Shown: positions 1 through 6,300 of the stretch, one piece after another
How the letters are laid out: each line of letters opens with the position of its first letter
Numbering within the stretch: position 1 is the stretch's first letter
DNA from: Deltaproteobacteria bacterium
GTDB taxonomy: Bacteria; Desulfobacterota; Desulfobacteria; Desulfobacterales; JAFDFH01
Direction of reading: 5' to 3'
Length of the DNA stretch: 9,461 bases
NCBI GenBank assembly: GCA_019309945.1
Contig: JAFDFH010000071.1
Coordinates: 1-9,461, forward strand
Translations under genes and position numbers: made by a program
The notes under the pieces: model-generated
Databases searched by the model: none
What the model was told of the DNA's origin: nothing
What the model saw: only the letters and a program-made list of their open reading frames with translations

Positions 1-284
1 TCAAATTCACTTACTTTCTTTAACCAAGTCTTATCAGTCAATACCGCTGCGCGGTCAAATTTTTTCATAAGCCCAAACATCGCAGGAAGCCGAGAAAGTT
101 CAATTCCAATTGCGCCAAGTGACGGAAGATGAAAGTCGATAATTTCATACAGCATTTTGCCATTTTCAATATTCTTCGATTTGCTGACAAGTTCGTCTAA
201 TGCAATTTTCATATCTTCAGCATTCAACTTTCCACTCATCTCAATATCTAAACGATTTATGCCATTTGGTATTACTTTAAACAT
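1..284 (-). CDS. SpoIIAA-like (STAS-fold) protein, C-terminus beyond window
   Basis: The 94 visible residues begin MFKVIPNGINRLDIEMSGKL and continue through an amphipathic helix, a strand (MLYEIIDF) and the segment FDRAAVLTDKTWLKKVSEF. The order of hydrophobic strand, 'SGKLNAEDM' helix start, central 'EIIDF' strand and late 'RAAVLTDKTW' strand matches the SpoIIAA-like family (PF11964), small cytoplasmic STAS-fold proteins of about 120 residues with no settled function. The last 25 or so residues should lie to the left of base 1. The start is ATG at 282-284, with AGGAG (290-294) seven bases upstream. The gene is separated from the ribbon-helix-helix gene by about 200 bp of AT-rich DNA, so it probably has its own promoter. 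Family assignment is by fold pattern from memory; that the ORF is real is better supported than its function. Confidence 0.78.
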   Translation of the reverse strand, partial: MFKVIPNGINRLDIEMSGKLNAEDMKIALDELVSKSKNIENGKMLYEIIDFHLPSLGAIGIELSRLPAMFGLMKKFDRAAVLTDKTWLKKVSEF

Positions 285-289
285 AAACA

Positions 290-294
290 CTCCT
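290..294 (-). promoter_or_regulatory. Shine-Dalgarno of the SpoIIAA-like gene
   Basis: AGGAG on the minus strand with a five-base spacer (GTGTTT including the flank) before ATG 282-284. It fixes the start of this partial gene. Confidence 0.75.
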
Positions 295-309
295 ATTAAT
301 GGGTAACTT

Positions 310-372
310 GGATAGCTAACTAGTATTATGCGACCTAAAAATATGGGCAAACACGTACATTTATTGACGTGT
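310..372 (-). promoter_or_regulatory. Candidate promoter with ACACGT dyad upstream of SpoIIAA-like gene
   Basis: The 208-bp stretch 285-492 holds no convincing gene. On the minus strand a -10-like CATAATAC lies near 321-328, with a weak TTTGCC-like -35 about 17 bases upstream. Overlapping the -35 side is a perfect inverted repeat, ACACGT (351-356) and ACGTGT (367-372), separated by 10 bases. The octamer ACGTACAT occurs at 353-360 and again at 390-397. A dyad at a promoter suggests an operator, but the promoter elements are weak and nothing ties the dyad to a known regulator. Confidence 0.28.
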
Positions 373-456
373 ATACCATATAGTGAATTACGTACATCTT
401 GCCAGTCTAGCAAACATTCACAACAAAAACTCAAATACATATATCATAAAATTAAA

Positions 457-491
457 ATGGCAAACCATGTGAAAATGGGGCTGCTCCATTT
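457..491 (-). terminator. Possible weak terminator after the ribbon-helix-helix gene
   Basis: Directly after the stop codon (493-495), the minus strand can form AAATGG / CCATTT (473-478 with 486-491, 7-base loop). A second small hairpin, ATGG-TTTG-CCAT (457-468), follows, and then a T-rich run (TTTTAATTTT). The stems are short and AT-rich, so termination is plausible but not strong. Confidence 0.3.
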
Positions 492-492
492 A

Positions 493-660
493 TTAATCTG
501 CTATTTTTTGTTCTCTAAGGAAAATATCCAGCGCTTCAATTACAACACCTTCAACTGTGTAATTGTTCTCTGAAGTGAAAGCTTTCACTCTCTCGGCGAG
601 ATTTGCTGGTATCCGTATGTGAACGTCTTTAGTATTTTCTTTAGGGTTTTCTTCTGTCAT
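493..660 (-). CDS. Small ribbon-helix-helix (CopG/Arc-like) protein
   Basis: This 55-residue protein starts MTEENPKENTKDVHIRIP. The segment DVHIRIPANLAERVKAFTSE resembles the beta strand plus first helix of a ribbon-helix-helix (RHH) DNA-binding domain. It is followed by the turn NNYTVEGVV and a second helix, EALDIFLREQ. RHH proteins dimerise, insert the paired strands into the major groove, and often autoregulate. I chose the ATG at 658-660 because GGAGAAGG (669-676) sits eight bases upstream. A 69-residue version starting at 702 has no ribosome binding site. No toxin gene adjoins it: the next gene on the same strand is about 200 bp downstream and is SpoIIAA-like, so it is either an orphan antitoxin-like protein or a stand-alone regulator. 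A 13-bp dyad at 733-745 could be its operator. Confidence 0.75.
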   Translation of the reverse strand: MTEENPKENTKDVHIRIPANLAERVKAFTSENNYTVEGVVIEALDIFLREQKIAD

Positions 661-732
661 TATTAAAACCTTCTCCGCAGAAAGAGGGATAGGGAGATTC
701 ATTTACAGATTTTGGCCTTTATGAAATCCGAA

Positions 733-745
733 AACACAATGTGTT
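733..745 (-). promoter_or_regulatory. Candidate RHH operator: 13-bp inverted repeat
   Basis: AACACA-A-TGTGTT on the plus strand is a perfect palindrome with a one-base centre, 73-85 bp upstream of the RHH start codon. On the minus strand it overlaps a TTGAAC (743-748) that could be a -35, with TCATAA-like sequence about 18 bases downstream. Ribbon-helix-helix proteins commonly bind short dyads in their own promoters. The link to this gene is inference. Confidence 0.3.
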
Positions 746-778
746 CAATTTTGCGTCAGTTGCATGTACATAGCAGTA
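741..778 (-). repeat. 38-bp direct repeat, left copy (remnant of DUF2846-like gene)
   Basis: Bases 741-778 match 3241-3278 at 35 of 38 positions (differences at 755, 765 and 769), in the same orientation. Read on the minus strand in the frame of the right copy, this copy encodes YCYVHATDAKLNTL, against YCYIPATDAKLNTL in the right copy. Homology stops abruptly at 740/741: the left copy goes straight into CFRIS and a stop at 719-721. The frame is open rightward to an ATG at 875-877, but that start has no ribosome binding site and the frame runs through the hairpin at 802-825, so I regard it as a gene remnant, not a gene. Confidence 0.7.
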
Positions 779-801
779 TCTGTCGGCTACACTAATAAAA
801 C

Positions 802-825
802 GGCAGGGCCATTTCTGACCCTGCC
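802..825 (-). terminator. Rho-independent terminator after the zinc-ribbon/TPR gene
   Basis: GGCAGGG (802-808) pairs perfectly with CCCTGCC (819-825) across a 10-base loop. Read on the minus strand the stem is followed by G and then TTTTATTAG. It lies 86 bp downstream of the stop of the zinc-ribbon/TPR gene. The T run is interrupted, so termination is probable but not certain. Confidence 0.55.
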
Positions 826-910
826 CTAATATCTTCTCAGATAGATCTCGTGCAGACTTTTGAGCTGCTGGAAACATTCATACAAATGTGGTTTTAATGA
901 GACATGTAAA

Positions 911-1735
911 TTATTTGTCAATATTTTCCAGTTTGCTGCGAATCCTTGAAGCTAATATTTCGTTATTTGTAGATTGAAGAGCGGATTCTAGTGCAGCTTT
1001 GGCCTCTTCCTTTTTATTGAATTCTGAAAAGAGAATTCCCAGTTTATAATAAGCTTGACTCTTAATCTCATCTGATACATCCATAGCTATAATTTGACCA
1101 TATGTATTTTTTGCCTTATTGTACTGTCTTGGGGATCTCGATTCACTTCCTTTTCTGTATTCAATTATAGCAAGTTCTGCACTTGCATCTCCCAAGACAA
1201 AATAATAATCTATGTCAGGAGAGGATGACGGGGATAACTTTATAGCTTTTTTTATGTATCTATTTGCACTAGATGGGCGGTGGTTGATGAGATAGCTATG
1301 GGCACAGATGTAAAGTCCTTCTGATAAGTATTTAGGCTCATATTCGTGTTCCACGATCACTTTCTTGCCGATATTGAAGGGTTTCCATACTAAAGTCTTG
1401 TAATGTTTATCACTATTTTCTTTGAGTAAAGTACATTTCCCTAGATATGCTTTAGCGAGGAGCACTTCAGCCTTCGTATCCGCCGGGTTAATTGCACAAT
1501 ACGTAACTAGTAACGTAATAGCCTGATCGTATCTGTACTGAATAAGTAGATCAGATGCCTCTCTATATATATCAGTTTCGTTTTGATGCAAAAGTTTGGC
1601 GCCACACTTACTACAATACACTGCGTCATCAGGATGCTGGGTTCCACATTGTGAGCAAAAAACAGCATATGCAGGCAAGACCAAAGCAAGAGTGGCCAGG
1701 ATAATAAAGAAGAACACTAAATATTTATGTTTCAT
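911..1735 (-). CDS. Exported zinc-ribbon / TPR-repeat protein
   Basis: The protein has 274 residues. Residues 1-24 form a signal peptide: a basic start (MKHK), a hydrophobic core rich in L, V, F and I, and PAYA as a likely cleavage site. Residues 27-45 hold a zinc ribbon with two CxxCG knuckles, C27-S-Q-C30-G and C41-S-K-C44-G, ten residues apart. From about residue 56 the chain is helical with TPR-like pairs, for example YDQAITLLVTYCAINPADT, then an insertion, then NKAKNTYGQIIAMDVSDEIK and KEEAKAALESALQST near the C-terminus. TPR arrays bind partner proteins, and no enzyme motif is visible. The order is unusual: signal first and zinc ribbon second puts the ribbon outside the cytoplasm, unless the hydrophobic segment is a membrane anchor with inverted topology. 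The start ATG (1733-1735) has an almost ideal ribosome binding site. The partner and process are unknown. Confidence 0.85.
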   Translation of the reverse strand: MKHKYLVFFFIILATLALVLPAYAVFCSQCGTQHPDDAVYCSKCGAKLLHQNETDIYREASDLLIQYRYDQAITLLVTYCAINPADTKAEVLLAKAYLGKCTLLKENSDKHYKTLVWKPFNIGKKVIVEHEYEPKYLSEGLYICAHSYLINHRPSSANRYIKKAIKLSPSSSPDIDYYFVLGDASAELAIIEYRKGSESRSPRQYNKAKNTYGQIIAMDVSDEIKSQAYYKLGILFSEFNKKEEAKAALESALQSTNNEILASRIRSKLENIDK

Positions 1736-1738
1736 AAT

Positions 1739-1748
1739 TCACCTCCTT
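1739..1748 (-). promoter_or_regulatory. Strong Shine-Dalgarno of the zinc-ribbon/TPR gene
   Basis: AAGGAGGTGA is close to the full anti-SD complement, three bases before ATG 1733-1735 by its last base and about 6-7 from the GGAGG core. It predicts efficient translation. The surrounding 94-bp gap (1736-1829) shows no hairpin that would separate this gene from the glycosyltransferase upstream. Confidence 0.8.
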
Positions 1749-1829
1749 AAACTTAACAACTATGTTGATTGTTCCATTTCTTTAACTAATACATTAATGG
1801 CTTCGATCCTTTAATTCCTCAATAACGGG

Positions 1830-2870
1830 CTATCCCCCATCCCACAGGTTTGGATAAAAAGTTTGAATAAATCCGTCCACATACTGTAACTTGACCCCAA
1901 AATAACCCGCAATTTTTTCGAATATGATGATGAGCAGTATAACGGGGAGTAAATAGCTGCCCAGGGTTATTCTGAAAAATCCGTGGTCCAGGCGCCTGGC
2001 TGAGGCAAAATTGTTCTTGATAAAGACCGGGAGCAGTATGTGCATCAATGTATAAACGCTCTGCAGCGGGAGACCCATGAAAACCGTGGCCATTTGATAA
2101 AACAGGTCGATTCGTCTATAAGATGCTATTTTATCCCGCAAGTTGCCTTTTTTATACGTATTGGGCTTGTCTGAAAAAATACCTTCGACAAAAAATTTAT
2201 ACATAAAATAGGATATGATGTAGGTCGTTATAGCGGTGATGTCCAGGATAGGTCGGAAGTGGCTTCTGATCTGTCCGTAAATCGCCCTGATTCTGACGAA
2301 ACGGATGCGCCTGCCCATGTCGCCGGCTTTAATCAAAATTTCGGATTCTGTGACATAGCGATCCTGGGTGAGTTGCATCTGCTTGATGATGTCGAGCGGG
2401 TAAACCCGGTAACCGCACTGGGTGTCTTCAATGAACTGGTTGGATGCAAAGGAGATGTAAAACCGGGCAACATGCATGGAGTTATACCGGGCTCTCGGTA
2501 TGTTCTCCCCCGCATGCATCCTCGAGCCGACGATGATATTATCGGGGTATTCTAAGTATGCGGCGATGAATCTCGGAAGTTCATCCGGGTCATGCTGCCC
2601 GTCCCCATCCATGCTGATCACGGCGCTGTACTCCTCACTGCCGGCCCTTTCGAACAGCATCTTTAGCGCATGTCCTTTGCCCCTGTTTTCTTCGATCCGT
2701 AAAATATCCGCACCGGCCGATGCAGCTTTTTCGGCCGTTGCATCTGTGGATCCGTCATCGGCTACGAACACCTTCCGAACATATCGGGACGCTCCCCTTA
2801 CCACGGATTCAATCGAATCCTCAACGTTGTAGGCCGGAATGATGACACAAATATGTTCAGAAAGAGTCAA
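1830..2870 (-). CDS. Family 2 glycosyltransferase (DPM1-like) with C-terminal membrane segments
   Basis: This 346-residue protein has a GT-A catalytic domain in residues 6-210. VIIPAYN (9-15) and ADDGSTD (37-43) bind the nucleotide sugar. NRGKGHAL (62-69) and DGDGQHD (88-94) carry the metal-binding DxD. D149-TQCGYR and the acidic RYVTESEIL (171-179) are the acceptor-side motifs of the polyprenyl-phosphate glycosyltransferase branch. SHFRPILD (203-210) is a signature I associate with GT2 proteins of lipid and polyketide clusters. Hydrophobic segments at about 211-232, 256-284 and 301-324 would hold the enzyme at the inner face of the membrane. The family moves a sugar from a nucleotide donor to a lipid carrier or lipid acceptor; neither can be named from sequence. 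The start is TTG (2868-2870) with AGGGA (2878-2882) seven bases upstream; there is no ATG nearby. It lies downstream of the synthase on the same strand, separated by a broken gene. Confidence 0.9.
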   Translation of the reverse strand: MTLSEHICVIIPAYNVEDSIESVVRGASRYVRKVFVADDGSTDATAEKAASAGADILRIEENRGKGHALKMLFERAGSEEYSAVISMDGDGQHDPDELPRFIAAYLEYPDNIIVGSRMHAGENIPRARYNSMHVARFYISFASNQFIEDTQCGYRVYPLDIIKQMQLTQDRYVTESEILIKAGDMGRRIRFVRIRAIYGQIRSHFRPILDITAITTYIISYFMYKFFVEGIFSDKPNTYKKGNLRDKIASYRRIDLFYQMATVFMGLPLQSVYTLMHILLPVFIKNNFASARRLDHGFFRITLGSYLLPVILLIIIFEKIAGYFGVKLQYVDGFIQTFYPNLWDGG

Positions 2871-2877
2871 TTCGCTT

Positions 2878-2882
2878 TCCCT
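2878..2882 (-). promoter_or_regulatory. Shine-Dalgarno supporting a TTG start for the glycosyltransferase
   Basis: AGGGA, seven bases before the TTG at 2868-2870. The frame is open further upstream but contains no ATG or GTG preceded by a better site, so the site decides the start. Confidence 0.55.
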
Positions 2883-2939
2883 GACCTTAGATCCGCGATC
2901 TTTTAAAACAATGAATGTAATACTACTGTTACAAGCAAA

Positions 2940-3278
2940 TTACCTACCAGCATCTCTACCGAGCTTAACCACATATTGTTTTCCTTCTGTTGTGTTAAGG
3001 TAATTTATGATTTGTTGTATCTCAGCTTTTTCCTTTGCCTCCCATGTAGCAAGCATGTCTTCTTTCGCTTCAATGAAATTTAGACTCTGCTTGTATGTTT
3101 CAACCACATTCCAAAATTCTGAATCCTGAGTAACTGGTATAAAGGCCATACGGGCACGCCATCCACCCATTTTGACTTGGGTAATGATATAATAGGATTT
3201 TCCAGCTTCAAGATCCGCCTCAATACCACTTTTATTTAATGTGTTCAATTTTGCATCAGTTGCAGGTATATAGCAGTA
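2940..3278 (-). pseudogene. 5'-truncated DUF2846-like (lipoprotein family) gene
   Basis: The visible chain YCYIPATDAKLNTLNKSGIE, then ADLEAGKSYYIITQVKMGGW and RARMAFIPV, shows the hallmark 'leaGKtYYi...vkMG.w.aR...iPV' of the C-terminal half of DUF2846-type proteins. These are usually exported lipoproteins of about 150-200 residues and unknown function. A helical, charged tail follows (residues MLATWEAKEKAEIQQI). The N-terminal half, with lipobox and first beta strands, is absent: the frame is open only to 3317, where a TGA (3318-3320) lies inside an inverted repeat, and there is no ATG. A caller could start at the TTG at 3246-3248, giving 102 residues, but no ribosome binding site precedes it and the start would fall in the middle of the domain. 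I call it a gene fragment. The reading frame is otherwise intact, so the truncation may be recent. Confidence 0.65.
3241..3278 (-). repeat. 38-bp direct repeat, right copy
   Basis: This is the partner of 741-778 (35/38 identical, same orientation). It lies at the truncated 5' end of the DUF2846-like fragment. To its right, homology with the left copy is lost within a few codons (both retain TACTGC, then diverge). Confidence 0.7.
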
Positions 3279-3283
3279 AATGG

Positions 3284-3324
3284 TATTCGAATATGATGAA
3301 TTCGTAAAAAATCGAATTCATCAT
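3284..3324. repeat. Nested palindromes downstream of the megasynthase gene
   Basis: TATTCGAATA (3284-3293) is a perfect 10-bp palindrome. It abuts a perfect 12-bp inverted repeat, ATGATGAATTCG (3293-3304) and CGAATTCATCAT (3313-3324), around an 8-base A-rich loop. It lies 63 bp downstream of the synthase stop codon. In the direction of transcription no T run follows the stem, so it is not a textbook terminator, though it could protect or end the synthase transcript. It also sits exactly where the DUF2846-like fragment loses its 5' half. Confidence 0.6.
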
Positions 3325-3386
3325 GTGTTTATTTTAATTTCAGTGTCTTTCCTGTTTTAGGTAAGAAAAGTTTAAAAAACTTATAT

Positions 3387-6300
3387 TCAGGAAGTCTCCC
3401 CGGGTTTAAAAGCTTTTAAAAGGGAAGGATCCATTATCGCTTCATACCCTTCTATACGGGCCACCACGGTATTGTCTTGATTAAGAAAGGTATAGTCGCA
3501 TCTTATTTTGTGCCTGGAAGTCTCTTTTACTTCCATTACCGCGGTCACCCCTTCCGCGGGAAACGAGTCACAATACTGGCGATAACTGGCGTAGTAACTC
3601 GGAAGAGATGCAAGCCCCTTCTTCTCAAATGTCCATATAATTGCCATTTGAAAGGCGCAGTCAAGAACCAGGGGATCACCGATCCATTTGCTTCTTAAGG
3701 GCTCGTTCATCCATTTTGCAGGGGCAGGTGCGGTTGAAATCCGTGCCACCATGCCCTTGTCCGAATAGCGTGTGATTTCTTTAATGCCGCGAAGTTCAAG
3801 ACCATGGAACAGGATTTTTTCGTATACTTCATCCATACTTCGGTGATAGGCCTTTGATTCGATGACTGCGGATGGATCATAGACAGGCGGTTGCAACGGG
3901 TTGTCGGCCAGGATCGCTTTTGCTTTAGAATGAATAACCTCGGCACCATCTTTTATACCATCACGGATTTCCACATCGACTTCATAAACCAGGCCTGTTT
4001 TTTTGGCTTTGCCGGATAGGAGCCGGATCATCTTTTTGCCTTTGTCAATCTTGATTCCCTGCAACAGCCGCATGTCGTCAATACCGTAAAGCAAAAGCCC
4101 GGGGTTTTCATGAAGGGCGCCGTGTCCCAGCCATTCGGTCATGAGGGCCAAAGGTACCACGGGTTTGCCATCAAGAATGTGTGACCCCAGAATCGGATAG
4201 CGTTCCACATCTACCTCACGACTAAAGGTGAGCGCGAGATCTTCATTTTGCTTTGACCTTTTGGATTCCTCCGGGGTAGAAATAGGGGGTGCTGTCTTTA
4301 CCTTTTCAGGCCTAATAGATGCACCGATAACAACTTCGACCGGGGAACGATGATTGCCAAGCATCTCCTGAAGCATATACATTGGACCTGCATCCATGGG
4401 AATCAACCCGATTTTATTGCGTGTAAATTCTCGTTTCAGGGCGGGCGACACCATGCCGCCGTCCCATGGGCCCCAGTTGATCGAAACGACTCTGCAGTCC
4501 GGTCGTGTTATGGCTTCATGCTGAGCAATCTTGTTTAAAACCTCATTGGCCATGGCGTAATCGACCTGCCCCTTATTCCCGAATCGGGCACTGACGGATG
4601 AGAATAACACAAGGTATTTTAACGGATCCTGTTGGGTCGCTGCAAGGAGCACTTGAAGCCCTTTTACTTTTGTATCCAACACCTTTTCAAACTGTTCCGG
4701 TGTTTTATCGATGATGTAACGGTCTTCCAAAACCCCCGCCCCATGGATAATACCTCGGATAGATCCGTACGCGGATCGCACCTCAGCGAGTATCCGCCCA
4801 ACTTCTGATGGATCACGCACATCCGCCGAATAGTAAAGCACGGTCGCACCGGTTTCTTTTATTTTCTCGAGGTTTTTCGAAATTTCACGGTTGGCCATGT
4901 GTTTTTTGAAGGCTTTTTCTATTTGTTTCGGCGATGCGGCGTTGCCTTTAAATTCATACTCGAAGATTGCTTTTTTGATTTCCGCTTCATCCGACAATGG
5001 CAGGAGCCAGTCGGGTTCCGGTACCGGATGCGGTGATCGACCGATGAGAACAAATACCGGGCGGGTGTATTTTGCCATTGCACGTACGACCGATGCGGTA
5101 ACACCCTTGGCGCCGCCGGTAACAACGACCACATTTTCCGGGTTGAGTTCTAATTCTATGTTCAGACTGTCAGGGCAGGGTGCGGATTCGAGTTCGAGTA
5201 ACAATCGGGATTCAGGAGCCAGACCGATTTCAACAGGTTCTTCCGGGTCCGGATTTAAAAGTTCGCGAACAACAGCTCCGGCAATAGTGTTGATCTCTTT
5301 CCAATCCGGTTGAATGTCGATGGCACGGCAGCAAACCCTTTCCCATTCAATCGCAGCGGTCTTGGCAAGACCGGCAAGTCCACCCTGGACCGGGTTGTGA
5401 ATTTTCCGGCCAATGAAGCCAAAAGCACCGTCAAGGCGTGTAATCGTTGAAAATATAGCGCCGCCTTGGCCGGCGGACTCGAGAAGATCCGGTGCCACCT
5501 GTTTGGCTAGAACAAAGGCATCTTTTAAATCTGACGTTTCAAATTCCGAATCCGGATTCGCGACAATGACAAGACCGGCCGCTTGGGGTAGATCGATCGG
5601 GTCCTTTAGTCGATCCGGTGAAACAACGATCGCATCAATTTCAAAGGATACAAATTCCTCAGCGATGGCATGGGATAAACCTGTTTTATCATCTGTGATA
5701 TAGACTTTGCGACCCGAAGGAATCGATAACGTTGCCCCTTGAAAAACAGGTTCCGCAGTGATGGATACGATTCTTCTTTCAATGTTTTCCGATAAATATT
5801 CAGAAATAGGTTGACGTTCGCATTCCGGAGCACTTGATGGTGCACATGAACACACCGCTTCGAGCACGGGATGGGGTTTTTCGTTTGAGGTTGCACCTGC
5901 CAGGTATTCAGCAATTTGCCCGAGGGTTTTCAGGGTACCCATGATTTCAGGCGAAACCGGGGGCAGGTTCGGCATGGTTTCTTCAAGGGTGGAGAGGATT
6001 TCAACCCGTTTGATGGAATCGATTCCCAGATCCGCCTCAATATCCATATCCATACCGAGCATCTCTACCGGATAGCCCGTAAGCCGGCTGACCACCTCCA
6101 GCATGGTATCTTCGAGCTCCTGCTGAATATTTGACGGTAAAGGCGTTGTATCTTCACCCTCAGGCTCCATTTCGGGTTCGACCACCGGCTGAATCGATGA
6201 ATCCTCCGGGTTTTTGACCGGAGAAGTCAAAGTTGAGCGTACTTCAGGTGTGTCAGTAATGTTTATCATGTTCGACGGTTTAAGTCCCAATGAAGCCTCG

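Noticed and set aside
328..573. Plus-strand open frame of 81 residues
   Set aside because: It overlaps the ribbon-helix-helix gene on the other strand, has no ribosome binding site and no recognisable domain, and covers AT-rich intergenic DNA.
661..702. Longer start for the ribbon-helix-helix protein (69 residues)
   Set aside because: There is no Shine-Dalgarno before 702, whereas GGAGAAGG precedes the ATG at 658-660, and the extra residues (MNLPIPLSAEKVLI) come partly from that site.
733..790. Integron attC site
   Set aside because: I could not find the GTTRRRY / RYYYAAC core boxes or the paired inner boxes expected of attC.
719..877. Minus-strand frame of 52 residues containing YCYVHATDAKLNTL
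   Set aside because: It has no ribosome binding site, its middle is the hairpin at 802-825, and it ends just after the break in homology. Treated as a remnant.
741..3278. Insertion sequence or integrative element with its own recombinase
   Set aside because: No transposase or integrase is encoded between the direct repeats, and no terminal inverted repeats are visible.
4891..5313. Plus-strand frame of 140 residues and other long plus-strand frames within 3477-9142
   Set aside because: They are antisense to strongly conserved KS, AT, KR and DH coding sequence, and none has a recognisable domain.
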